Shown here piece by piece: positions 8,158 to 15,741 of a stretch of DNA of 25,015 nucleotides. The stretch is from Lichenicoccus sp964235615. GTDB lineage: Bacteria > Pseudomonadota > Alphaproteobacteria > Acetobacterales > Acetobacteraceae. The DNA is taken from assembly GCA_964235615.1 (NCBI GenBank), contig CAXSEE010000046.1, positions 1 to 25,015 of the forward strand, read 5' to 3'. The stretch's first letter is position 1, and each line of letters begins with the position of its first letter. The notes under the pieces are model-generated. The model was not told the DNA's origin. It was given only the letters and a program-made list of their open reading frames with translations, and searched no databases. Made by a program: the position numbers and the translations under genes.

Positions 8158-8779
8158 TAGGGCATTTTCACGCTGACTGGCGATAGCTGGCGTGTTGGAA
8201 ATAGTTCGGGCACTCAGCTTGGCTGAAGGCGTTGCTGATGGGTCCGAGGGCGCTCCGCAGCTCGTCCATGGTGCGCAGGGTCATGGCGCGCAGCGGCGAC
8301 TTCAGCTTGGCAAAGGCCATCTCGATCGGGTTCAGGTGGGGGCTGTAGGGCGGCAGATAGAGCAGTTCCGCGCCCTTGTCCTCGATCGTCTTGCGGACGC
8401 CCATAGGCGACAAAGAGGTCGCCGTCGATCGCGCCGTCGACGACGCAGGGTGCCACCAGCCCGTCGCGCCGCAGGCCGCCGATGAACGTCGATATGTGCC
8501 AGTGGCCATGCGGCACGGCTTGCACCAGGCGCTTGCCGCGTGGCGCCCGTCCATACCGCCGGCACATCTACGAGACGCTCACGCAGAGCCGCTTGGCGAT
8601 GTGGCCGACGGCACCATCCTCGTCGGCCAAGGCAGACACCCGCTCCCGCAGGTCCTGCGAGTAGGCTTTCCCACGCGCCCACATCATAACGGCCTCCGGC
8701 CATCGATCCGGAGACACCAGAGTCACAGATCGGAGACGTTTCGGAAGACCCAGATTCCAGTCAGTCCAAACACGCTCTA
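8158..8779 (-). mobile_element. IS630-family element, internally deleted, with TA flanks
   Basis: The ends at 8160 and 8777 are imperfect terminal inverted repeats: about 14 of 21 positions match, sharing the inner core CTGACTGG/CCAGTCAG. Both ends are flanked by TA (8158-8159 and 8778-8779), the target duplication typical of IS630/Tc1-mariner elements. The element is 618 bp, whereas full relatives are about 1.0-1.2 kb. It carries the start and end of a transposase but has lost two internal segments. With no active transposase it could move only if supplied in trans. Its inner half recurs in inverted orientation at 10339-10540. Confidence 0.8.
8168..8690 (-). pseudogene. IS630-family transposase remnant
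   Basis: The minus strand starts at about 8690 with MMWARGKAYSQDLRERVSAL and the N-terminal helix-turn-helix (HIAKRLCVSVS), which ends in TAG after about 40 codons. Past that junction the frame resumes as MCRRYGRAPRGKRLVQAVPH and GHWHISTFIGGLRRDGLVAP. After DLFVAY a second junction shifts frame into IEDKGAELLYLPPYSPHLN and PIEMAFAKLKSPLRAM, ending SYRQSA at 8168. The deletions remove the first two catalytic aspartates of the DDE triad, leaving only the E of NPIE. The gene is therefore inactive. Confidence 0.8.
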
Positions 8780-8877
8780 ACTGAACCGTAGGGTCGCCAT
8801 CACGATCCGCCGATCCCGTGTAAGCCGACCGTTTGCCGGGTGTTTGTCATCGGTTTAGCCTGTGTCCAGAGCATCAT

Positions 8878-8895
8878 CCGATCCAACCGGATCGG
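8878..8895. repeat. Short perfect inverted repeat
   Basis: CCGATCC (8878-8884) and GGATCGG (8889-8895) flank a 4-nt loop, within 8780-8931, a stretch with no gene. It resembles the small dispersed palindromes seen in alphaproteobacterial intergenic DNA. Whether it is a REP-type repeat or a regulatory site cannot be told from one copy. Confidence 0.4.
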
Positions 8896-8931
8896 TCGAT
8901 TGGATAAAGGTGCTTGATAAAACAGCAACCT

Positions 8932-8969
8932 AGAGCATGTCCGTGAGCCGAGGCGAACGGACATGCTCT
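8932..8969. repeat. Perfect 13-bp inverted repeat upstream of the propeller gene
   Basis: AGAGCATGTCCGT (8932-8944) and ACGGACATGCTCT (8957-8969) are perfect inverted copies around a 12-nt loop. It lies 50 bp before the start codon of the secreted propeller gene. It could be a MITE/REP-type hairpin, a terminator on either strand or an operator. No T tract follows the plus-strand arm. Confidence 0.6.
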
Positions 8970-9019
8970 GGGAGACACGATAACCCCTTAAAACACGCCA
9001 AATAATCAAGGGATGTCCA

Positions 9020-10198
9020 ATGAAGCTTCTTCCGACGGCCTGCGCCTGCGCGGCCCTTTCATTCGCCTGCTCGTCGACGTCGGCGATCGCCGCATCGACT
9101 GTCCAGCCGATCGGCGCGATGGCGGTACCGGGGACCTCGGCCGCTAACCCGTTCAAGTCCTTCGACCAGATCACCGTCGACCCGCTGCTGCAGCTGGGCG
9201 CCCTCGCCAGCCGGTCGTCGAAGAGCGTGACCCTGTTCAACGCCTTCACCAACCAGCCGATCGGGCAGACCCCGCCGGTGTTCGTCGGCGTCGGCCAGGA
9301 TGTCGACAACTCCGGCCCCAACGGTGTGGTCATCGCGGGCACCAAGCTGTGGGGGACGGACTATCCGAGCCTGGTGCGGGTGTTCGACCTGCTGCCCAAC
9401 CCGACATCGCCAAGGCAGATCGCGGTCATCAACACCGGCGGCACGTCGCGCGCTGACTCGATCGACTACGACCCGTTCACGCAGCGCGTCGCGGTCGTCA
9501 ACGGCGACACCAGCCCTGCCTTCATCACCCTGATCTCGACCAGAACCCTACGGATCACCAACCGCATCGTATTCGACGGCACCAAAGGCACGCCCAACGC
9601 CGTCGCGCAGGGGATCGGGACCGTGCTCTACGACTACGCGCTGGGGTCGTTCCTCGCCACCGTCACCCAGCTCGGCCAGGACCCGACCAAGGGCGCGATC
9701 GCGGTGATGGACCCGCACGACGGGCATGTGACGCGGCTGATCACCGGCATCGACGGGTGCGAGCCGTCCACGCTCGCCGAAGGCCCGGGCGACAACGTCG
9801 CCGTCGCCTGCGATCCCGGCTTCCCCGCGCCCGACCCGATCGCGTTCGCTCCCCGGACCTACGTGGTGAACGTGCGCACCGGCGCGATCGTGGCCAACAT
9901 CACCCAGGTCGGCGGCGAGGACTTCGTCGCCTACGACCTGATCCACCAGCGCTACTACACCGGGTCCCGCGACTACTTCACCGACCCGAACGCGACGGCG
10001 CCGACGCCGGTGCTCGGCGTGATCGACGCCACCACCAACCGGTGGATCGAGAACGTGCCCACCGGACCGAACGCGCACAGCGTGGCCACGAACCTGCTCA
10101 CCGGCACGCTCTACCTTCCGCTCGCCAACCCGAACCCGCTCTGCGACGGGCTGCCGGGCTGCGTCGCCGTATTCAAGTCAGTATCTGCGGGTCAATGA
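9020..10198 (+). CDS. Secreted YncE-like beta-propeller protein
   Basis: A 392-residue exported protein. It has a signal peptide (MKLLPTACACAALSFACSS, then TSAIA) with a likely signal peptidase I site after A24; a lipobox is not convincing. The mature part is built from repeated beta-strand units typical of seven-bladed YncE/WD40-like propellers, such as YPSLVRVFDLLPN, ITLISTRTLRITNRIVFDG, RTYVVNVRTGAIVANI and LGVIDATTNRWIENVPTG. Related domains bind ligands or partners; no catalytic residue can be named. AAGGGA at 9008-9013 gives a good ribosome binding site 6 nt before the ATG. The gene stands alone, bracketed by two inverted IS630 remnants, and its codon choice (heavy in AAC, ATC and GCC, long runs of GAC/CCG) looks somewhat different from its neighbours by eye. 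Lateral acquisition is plausible but not proven. Confidence 0.8.
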   Translation: MKLLPTACACAALSFACSSTSAIAASTVQPIGAMAVPGTSAANPFKSFDQITVDPLLQLGALASRSSKSVTLFNAFTNQPIGQTPPVFVGVGQDVDNSGPNGVVIAGTKLWGTDYPSLVRVFDLLPNPTSPRQIAVINTGGTSRADSIDYDPFTQRVAVVNGDTSPAFITLISTRTLRITNRIVFDGTKGTPNAVAQGIGTVLYDYALGSFLATVTQLGQDPTKGAIAVMDPHDGHVTRLITGIDGCEPSTLAEGPGDNVAVACDPGFPAPDPIAFAPRTYVVNVRTGAIVANITQVGGEDFVAYDLIHQRYYTGSRDYFTDPNATAPTPVLGVIDATTNRWIENVPTGPNAHSVATNLLTGTLYLPLANPNPLCDGLPGCVAVFKSVSAGQ

Positions 10199-10226
10199 TG
10201 GTCTGAGTCGGGTGTCTCGGGCGTTT

Positions 10227-10259
10227 CTGGTTCAGCGGACGGTTCTGGTCGCGAACCAG
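10227..10259 (+). terminator. Hairpin after the propeller gene
   Basis: CTGGTTC (10227-10233) pairs perfectly with GAACCAG (10253-10259); an alternative inner stem is GGTTC (10241-10245) with GAACC (10253-10257). It lies about 30 bp after the stop, without a T tract. It may be a terminator or part of the neighbouring IS remnant boundary. Confidence 0.35.
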
Positions 10260-10264
10260 CCTCA

Positions 10265-10540
10265 GAGGGGTTTTCATACGCCTGACGGTATCCGAAACCT
10301 TCATCATCTCGGACGTTCGGATACTATTCTCGACGCCCCCGATCTGTGATTCTGGTGTCTCCGGATCGAGGGCCGGAGGCCGTTATGACGTGGGCGCGTG
10401 GGAAAGCCTACTCGCAGGACCTGCGGGAGCGGGTGTCTGCCTTGGCCGACGAGGGTGGTGCCGTCGGCCACATCGCCGAGCGGCTCTGCGTGAGCGTCTC
10501 GTAGATGTGCCGGCGGTATGGACGGGCGCCAGGCGGCAAG
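10265..10540 (+). mobile_element. Second, inverted IS630-family remnant
   Basis: Positions 10339-10540 match the minus strand of 8532-8733 over 202 bp with no indel and 6 mismatches. The match includes the transposase start (ATG at 10385, TWARGKAYSQDLRERV) and the same internal deletion junction ending CVSVS-stop (TAG 10501-10503). The left part, 10265-10338, differs; its edge GAGGGGTTTTCATACG then CCTGACGG resembles the terminal repeat of the first copy, but the preceding dinucleotide is CA, not TA. It contains its own perfect stem, TATCCGAA (10289-10296) with TTCGGATA (10316-10323). The copy lacks the DDE domain and its distal end, and stops 43 bp before the flavin-reductase gene. It fills most of the 10199-10583 gap. 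Confidence 0.72.
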
Positions 10541-10583
10541 TGCTGGTTCACCTGAACTTGAGCCTGGAGGCTCTAGCCGCCTT

Positions 10584-11246
10584 TCAGGAAGGTGGCAGAG
10601 ATCCGGCATCCGGACGCGCCATGTGGAAAAAGGCGTCCGGCTCGACCTCGACATACGCGGTTGGACCACCAGCGCGCAGGATCGGGCGGGCCGCGGCGGT
10701 GTCATAGACGCCGTCGCGGATCAGGCTGCGGTCGATGTGCACGGCTACCACCTGTCCGAGCGTGAGCCAGGTCTGCACCGCCTGGCCGTCGAGATCGTGC
10801 AGCTGGATCTGCTGCAGCAGCCGGCACTCGAAAGCAACGGGGCTCTGCCCGACGCGCGGCACGCCGACCAGCCGGCTGGCCACGGGCGTCAGGCCCGCGA
10901 GAGCGAACTCGTCGACTTCCGGCGCCACCGTCGCGGCGCTGGCGTTCATCGCCTCGGCCAGGGGACGTGTCGCCAGGTTCCAGACGAACTCCCGCGTCTG
11001 CGCGATGTTGGCGACGCTGTCCTTCCAGCCGGTGGAGGCGAAGCCGATGATCGGCGGCTTGTAGTTGAAGGCGTTGAAGAAGCTGTAGGGTGCCAAGTTG
11101 AGGTTGCCGGCGCTGTTCCGGCTCGCGATCCAGCCGATCGGCCGCGGCCCGACGATGGCGTTGAACGGATCGTGCCGCAGTCCGTGACCCTGCGCCGGCT
11201 CGTAGAAATGCATGCCGGGATCGTCGGACTGGGGTTCGCTCATCAT
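10584..11246 (-). CDS. Flavin reductase-like FMN-binding protein
   Basis: A 220-residue protein of the flavin reductase-like (DIM6/NtaB) family, which binds FMN in a split-barrel fold. The family signature is clear: NAIVGPRPIGWIASR, then NLAPYSFFNAFNYKPP and DSVANIAQTREFVWNLAT, with the C-terminal strand region RPILRAGGPTAYVEV. The length is normal, so the protein appears complete. Two ATG codons stand in tandem at the start (11246 and 11243). It is the last gene of the minus-strand run and follows the Uma2 pseudogene by 25 bp. Members reduce flavins with NAD(P)H or act as flavoprotein oxidoreductases of unknown substrate; no monooxygenase partner is nearby. The IS630 remnant ends just beyond its stop codon but does not disrupt it. 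Confidence 0.82.
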   Translation of the reverse strand: MMSEPQSDDPGMHFYEPAQGHGLRHDPFNAIVGPRPIGWIASRNSAGNLNLAPYSFFNAFNYKPPIIGFASTGWKDSVANIAQTREFVWNLATRPLAEAMNASAATVAPEVDEFALAGLTPVASRLVGVPRVGQSPVAFECRLLQQIQLHDLDGQAVQTWLTLGQVVAVHIDRSLIRDGVYDTAAARPILRAGGPTAYVEVEPDAFFHMARPDAGSLPPS

Positions 11247-11271
11247 GGGCCTTGTCTGGACAGGTTTCGGG

Positions 11272-11608
11272 TCAGAAGGAGACGCGCTTGTAGAACTCGG
11301 CGACAGGGATTTCGAGGCCGAGCTCCGGAAGCGTAAGCACGCCTTCCTCCCTCAGCGAGATGGCGCTCCAGTTCTCGGGTCGAGTCCGCGAGAAGTCCAT
11401 CATGCCGATGCTGTCCTGCTCGACGATGACGTATCGCTTGATCGACGGCACGGCATGATATTCCGCGAGCTTGATGATGCGGTCGTCGCGGACAGCGCTG
11501 TCGCTGATCACCTCGAACACCCGGACCGGGTCGGGCAGCTTGCGGACCGTCAAATTCATGGCGTCCCTGCTGGGTCTCGGCCCAGACAAAGAACTCAGCC
11601 TGCGTCAT
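11272..11608 (-). pseudogene. Uma2-family (DUF820) endonuclease-like gene with internal deletion
   Basis: The minus strand starts with MTQAEFFVWAETQQGRHEFD at 11608, the typical N-terminus of Uma2/DUF820 proteins of the PD-(D/E)XK nuclease fold. Within the next few codons the family-like sequence jumps frame to LTVRKLPDPVRVFEVISDS, then IIKLAEYHAVPSIKRYVIVE, and ends AEFYKRVSF at 11272. Compared with the family, about 65-75 residues are missing between the two parts, including the middle strand with the catalytic PD motif. The joint causes a frameshift near ATGAATTTGACGG. A GTG at 11629 could add seven residues. It lies 23 bp after the bpt stop, in the same direction. No working protein is expected. 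Confidence 0.7.
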
Positions 11609-11631
11609 GCGCAGCTGGCGTTCCCGCACAG

Positions 11632-12363
11632 CTAGTCAGGCACCTGTTCCAGTAGCCGCCAGGCGCCGCCGGAAAGCACCTCGGTCGGGCGGAAGCGCGC
11701 CTTGTAGGCCATCTTGCGGCTGTCCGCGACCCAGTAGCCCAGATACACGTAGGGCAGGTTCATCCCTTTTGCGCGCTCGATCAGCCAGGTGATGGCGAAG
11801 CTGCCGAGCGAGCGGGACGAGAGCTCGGGCGAGAAGAAGCTGTAGACCGCCGAGAGCCCGTCGCCGAGCCGGTCGGTCAGGCACACGCCGATCAGGCTGT
11901 CGTCGGGATCGCGGAACTCGTACAGGAAGGTCTCGATCGGGGTGTCCTCGATCATGGCGCGATAGTCGTAGAAACTCATGCCGGCCATGTCGCCCTCGCC
12001 GTGGCGGGCCTGCTGGTAGCGCTGGAACAGGGCATACTGCTCGGTGGTGGCGCGGGCCGGAACCTCGAAGCCCTCGACCATGCTGTTGCGCCGGATGATC
12101 CGCCGCAGCGTGCGGCCCGGGTCGAATAATCGCGCCGGGATGCGGATCGGCACGCAGGCGTTGCAGGACGGACAGACCGGCGCATAGGCGATGTTGTGGC
12201 TGCGCCGGAAACCGGCTCGAGAAAGCCGGTCGTGCAGAGACTCCGCGTCCGGTCCGGAGATCTCGGTCACCACCTTGCGCTCGGTGCGCCCGGCGACATA
12301 GGGACAGGGCAGTGGCGCCGTCGTGTAGAAGAATTGCGGGCGTCGGGGCGGGGTGTAGGTCAT
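11632..12363 (-). CDS. bpt: Aspartate/glutamate leucyltransferase (Bpt)
   Basis: A 243-residue leucyl/arginyl-tRNA-protein transferase. The bacterial enzyme moves Leu from Leu-tRNA to N-terminal Asp or Glu of proteins, marking them for ClpS/ClpAP in the N-degron pathway. The N-terminal cysteine set is present (C20 in LPCPYVAG, then C64, C67 and C70 in CPSCNACVP), as are RRSHNIAYAPVCPSC, FDPGRTLRRIIRRN and the C-terminal GNAT-like part with YVYLGYWVADSRKMAYKARF. The length fits the family. The ATG at 12363 lies 19 bp after the acylase stop in the same operon. Bpt genes are often near hemB in alphaproteobacteria, which supports vertical inheritance of this block. Older annotation calls it arginyltransferase (ate). 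Confidence 0.93.
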   Translation of the reverse strand: MTYTPPRRPQFFYTTAPLPCPYVAGRTERKVVTEISGPDAESLHDRLSRAGFRRSHNIAYAPVCPSCNACVPIRIPARLFDPGRTLRRIIRRNSMVEGFEVPARATTEQYALFQRYQQARHGEGDMAGMSFYDYRAMIEDTPIETFLYEFRDPDDSLIGVCLTDRLGDGLSAVYSFFSPELSSRSLGSFAITWLIERAKGMNLPYVYLGYWVADSRKMAYKARFRPTEVLSGGAWRLLEQVPD

Positions 12364-12382
12364 TCGGCGGGCAATGCCTGCA

Positions 12383-14752
12383 TCATGGTAAGAGGTTGGC
12401 GGTGGCGCTCACGGACAGAGGTTGCCTTTGGATGGTCATGCTAGCGCCTGCCGCCCAGTCCTGCATCAAATTCCATGCGTTCCCCGAAAGCCAGTTTCCG
12501 GACTGGCCTGGGGTGACGATGAAGCGGCTGCGCTCGGGATCGGCCAGGTCGTACACTCCGCGGTAGGCGCCACCATGGGTGGCATCGAAATCACCCAGTA
12601 TGTTGCCGCCGGCACGAAGCAGGGTGGTCTCGTCGCCGCCGACGACGATGCTTCGCCGGGCCATGTGGTCGACCAACGGCAGGGCGCGCAGGAAGGCATT
12701 ATCAAAGATCGCGTGATGCGCGCGGGACCAGCGCCAGCCGGCCGGATCATTGCCCTGGCTGACGGCCAGCTGCGCCGCGACCTCGTCCAGGGCGTGCAGC
12801 AGGGCGGGCGTGCAGTTGCCGCCGCACCAGGGGGCGCCCTGATCGGTCAGCAGGAAGGCGACGAAGTCGGGCCAGGATGCGGTCACCGCCTCGTCGATAT
12901 TGTTCCGCGCCAGCATGTCGGCGGCGAAACGCTGCATCCAGGCGTTGAAGATCAGCGGTTGCGGCGCGCGGGCGCTCATCGAGCCGTTCCAGCCCTTGAG
13001 CTCGTCGAGCGCGCGCGCGGAGAACTCGTCGGCGGTCGGCGTCACCCGGGCCAGCAACTGCGGCAGGATGGCGATCGCGAAGCTGCTCGCGACATCGACC
13101 TGCATGCGGACGAAGCCGGGTACGTCATGCCGGGCACTGGCATCGAGCAGGGTTCGTATGCGTCTGGCGCGCCAGTCGTCGGGCCAGTCGCGGCCCATGT
13201 AGACCGGAAAATCGGCCGGCGCGGTGCGCTCGTTGCCGTTGAGCAGATGCCCGCTCGCGGGTGCCACGATGTGCGGCAGGCTGGTGCCGTATGCGCCGCC
13301 GATCCAGTCATGCGCGCCATCCGCGCCGTCCTGGGGAAAGCTGCCGTCGCCTCCCTTGCGTATCGGCACGATGCCGGTGGTGAACAGGGCGATGCGGGAT
13401 CGGTCGGCGACCAGCAGATTCTGCACCGGGGCGATGCTGAGCGCCGCCGCGTCGCCGGCCTGCTCGACCGTGGTGGCGTCGTCCAGCGCGATCAGGCCGG
13501 CCGCGGCATCGCCATGCGACGGCGAGGTGGGTGCGAGCATCTCCATCGACACGGCGAGCAATGGCGCGTGCGACCCAGGCTGGTGCAGATCGGCAAGCAG
13601 GTCGCTGACGACCGGGCCGTGCCGGGTCTCGCGGATCGTCAGGACATCGTCCGCGGCACCTCGCACATGAATGGTCTCGGTGCGGGTGACGAAGGGGCGG
13701 GGACCGTCCGGTGTGAGGTAGCTGCCGTCGGGGCCGGGATGCTCGATGAACAGGTCCTGGGTGTCGGCTTCGCTGCTGGTGAAGGTCCAGGCGATATGGC
13801 CGTTCTGGCCGATCACCAGGAACGGCGCGCCGGGAGCCGTGGCGCCGGTCAGGCTGAAACCCGGGCGGTCGATCCGCGCCAAATACCAGATCGCCGGGAA
13901 GCCGAGCGCCAGATGCGGGTCGCCGGCGAGCAAAGGCGATCCGGTGAGGCTGTGCGCGCCGTCGACGGCCCATTCGTCCGAAGCCTCCTCCGGCTGGGTG
14001 TAGGGTGCGGGGAAGCGTGGCAGGCGGCGGTCGAGCGCCGCGGCAAGCTGCGCGAGATCGGGGTGCGGCGCGGACAGGCTGGCCTGCGGAGACGATACCG
14101 TACCCGCGACGGGCCGCAGGGCAAGCTGCCGGGTAAGCGGCAGCTTGGGGGACAGCGCCAGCCGGGCCAGTTCGGTGCGCCAGTTGCCGGCCAGCGATAG
14201 CGCCATCAGCCGGCCCCAGAGCAGTTCGTCCACCGGCGTCCAGGGCTCCGGCGGCCCGAGCAGCAGGAACTCCGGGGCGATGAAGCGGCCGCGTGCGGCG
14301 ATCTCGGCATTGACTCCGCGCGCGTAGGCGTCGAGCAGGCGGCGGTCGGCGACGGGCAGGATCGGGTAGGCGGCTTCGGCACGCCGCCGCAAGCCCAGCC
14401 CGCGCATCATGCGGTCGATCGGCAGCGCCGCCCGGCCGGCCAGTTCGGAGAGGCGGCCGGAACCGACGCGGCGCATCAGCTCCATCTGGAACATGCGGTC
14501 CCGCGCATGCAGGAAGCCGAGTGCCGCGGCGGCATCCTCGGCGGACGCCGCTTCGATGCGCGGGATGCCGACGCTGTCCAAGGTGATGGATACGGGATGG
14601 ACAAGACCCGGCAGGTGCAGGGTCTGGCGGCGCGGCGGCAGGGTCTGCCAGAGGGTAACGCCGGCGGCGGCGACGCAGAGGATGACGGTCATGACGAGGG
14701 CGGCCGCGGCCCGGACGGCGAGCCGCCGGTATCGCCCTCCGGAGTGAGGCAC
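12383..14752 (-). CDS. Penicillin acylase family Ntn hydrolase
   Basis: A 789-residue membrane-anchored or exported Ntn-hydrolase of the penicillin acylase (S45) family. The N-terminus has a hydrophobic segment at about residues 12-36. The alpha part contains ITLDSVGIPRIEA, ALGFLHARDRMFQMEL and RRVGSGRLSELAG. Autocleavage would fall before S258 in EEA-SDEWAVDG, making Ser the N-terminal nucleophile of the beta chain, followed by LLAGDPHLALGFPAIWY. LLNGNERTAP (503-512) matches the region of the oxyanion asparagine. The residues after the nucleophile are D-E where the family usually has N-N or N-x. The GTG start overlaps the hemB stop by one base (TAGTG), with GAGCGG upstream. Family members hydrolyse amides such as acyl-homoserine lactones or beta-lactam side chains; the substrate here is unknown. 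Confidence 0.85.
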   Translation of the reverse strand: MPHSGGRYRRLAVRAAAALVMTVILCVAAAGVTLWQTLPPRRQTLHLPGLVHPVSITLDSVGIPRIEAASAEDAAAALGFLHARDRMFQMELMRRVGSGRLSELAGRAALPIDRMMRGLGLRRRAEAAYPILPVADRRLLDAYARGVNAEIAARGRFIAPEFLLLGPPEPWTPVDELLWGRLMALSLAGNWRTELARLALSPKLPLTRQLALRPVAGTVSSPQASLSAPHPDLAQLAAALDRRLPRFPAPYTQPEEASDEWAVDGAHSLTGSPLLAGDPHLALGFPAIWYLARIDRPGFSLTGATAPGAPFLVIGQNGHIAWTFTSSEADTQDLFIEHPGPDGSYLTPDGPRPFVTRTETIHVRGAADDVLTIRETRHGPVVSDLLADLHQPGSHAPLLAVSMEMLAPTSPSHGDAAAGLIALDDATTVEQAGDAAALSIAPVQNLLVADRSRIALFTTGIVPIRKGGDGSFPQDGADGAHDWIGGAYGTSLPHIVAPASGHLLNGNERTAPADFPVYMGRDWPDDWRARRIRTLLDASARHDVPGFVRMQVDVASSFAIAILPQLLARVTPTADEFSARALDELKGWNGSMSARAPQPLIFNAWMQRFAADMLARNNIDEAVTASWPDFVAFLLTDQGAPWCGGNCTPALLHALDEVAAQLAVSQGNDPAGWRWSRAHHAIFDNAFLRALPLVDHMARRSIVVGGDETTLLRAGGNILGDFDATHGGAYRGVYDLADPERSRFIVTPGQSGNWLSGNAWNLMQDWAAGASMTIQRQPLSVSATANLLP

Positions 14753-15741
14753 TATCGCAGCCGCTCGGCGGCCTTCACGGCGAAATAAGTCAGGACGCCG
14801 TTGGCGCCTGCACGCTTGAAGGAGAGCAGGCTCTCCATCATGGCCTTGTCATGGTCGAGCCAGCCATTCTGGACCGCGGCCATCAGCATCGCGTATTCCC
14901 CGGACACCTGGTAGGCGAAGATCGGCACGGGGAAGTGGTCGCGCACGCGGCGGATGACGTCGAGATAGGGCATGCCGGGCTTGACCATGACCATGTCGGC
15001 CCCTTCGGCGAGATCGAGCCCGACCTCGCGCAGCGCCTCGTCGCTGTTGGCCGGGTCCATCTGGTAGGTCTTCTTGTCGCCGCGCAGCAGCCCGCCGGAG
15101 CCGAGCGCGTCGCGGAACGGGCCGTAGAAGGCACTGGCGTATTTGGCGGCGTACGACATCAGCCGGGTGTGGATGAAGCCCTCGCGGTCGAGGGCTGCGC
15201 GTATGCTGCCGATGCGGCCGTCCATCATGTCGGACGGGGCCAGGATGTCGATGCCGCTATGCGCCTGGTTCAGCGCCTGGGTGATCAGGACGGCGACGCT
15301 CTCCTCGTTGGCGACATAGTCGTCGCGCAGCACGCCGTCATGGCCATGGCTGGTATAGGGATCGAGCGCCACATCGCCGATCAGGCCCAATTCGGGGAAC
15401 TCGGCCTTGAGCAAGCGAGCACTTCGGCACATCAGGTTGTCCGGGTTGGCGGACTCCGTGCCGTCCTCGTCACGCTTGTCGATGGGCGTGACCGGGAACA
15501 GGGCGATGGCCGGGATGCCCAGCCGTGCCGCCGGTGCCACGTGAGCCGCCAGCCGGTCGATCGAGACGCGCTTCACCCCGGGCATGGAGACGATCTCGGA
15601 TTCCGTCGCCTCGCCGTCGGTCACGAACACCGGCCAGATCAGGTCGTCCACCGAGAGGCTGTTCTCGGCTACCAGCCGGCGGGTGAAGCCGTCATGGCGG
15701 TTGCGCCGCAGCCGGGTGGTGGGGAAGCTGCCTGGTGTCAT
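14752..15741 (-). CDS. hemB: Delta-aminolevulinic acid dehydratase (porphobilinogen synthase)
   Basis: A 329-residue cytoplasmic enzyme that condenses two 5-aminolevulinates to porphobilinogen in haem and cobalamin synthesis. The two Schiff-base lysines are K200 (SYAAKYASAFYGPFRDA) and K254 (MVMVKPGMPYLDV). The metal-site stretch reads GDVALDPYTSHGHDGVL, with Asp where zinc enzymes have Cys, so this is the aspartate-rich, Mg-type site. The start ATG at 15741 overlaps the permease stop (ATGA), and the stop overlaps the start of the acylase gene (TAGTG). Together these indicate translational coupling through the operon. A longer open frame continues upstream but is only a shadow of the permease. 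Confidence 0.96.
   Translation of the reverse strand: MTPGSFPTTRLRRNRHDGFTRRLVAENSLSVDDLIWPVFVTDGEATESEIVSMPGVKRVSIDRLAAHVAPAARLGIPAIALFPVTPIDKRDEDGTESANPDNLMCRSARLLKAEFPELGLIGDVALDPYTSHGHDGVLRDDYVANEESVAVLITQALNQAHSGIDILAPSDMMDGRIGSIRAALDREGFIHTRLMSYAAKYASAFYGPFRDALGSGGLLRGDKKTYQMDPANSDEALREVGLDLAEGADMVMVKPGMPYLDVIRRVRDHFPVPIFAYQVSGEYAMLMAAVQNGWLDHDKAMMESLLSFKRAGANGVLTYFAVKAAERLR

Noticed and set aside
7648..8160. A 170-codon plus-strand frame after the GT-D-like gene
   Set aside because: It is antisense to recognisable SDR sequence and has no family features or ribosome binding site.
8050..8880. A gene that was split by the IS630 insertion and would be restored on excision
   Set aside because: Joining the flanks at one TA leaves an open frame of only about 55 codons with Arg-rich composition and a TGA near 8852. 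This is too weak to call.
12422..14200. A 592-codon plus-strand open frame opposite the acylase gene
   Set aside because: It has low-complexity Gly/Arg/Ala-rich composition, no family resemblance and lies fully antisense to a well-supported gene.
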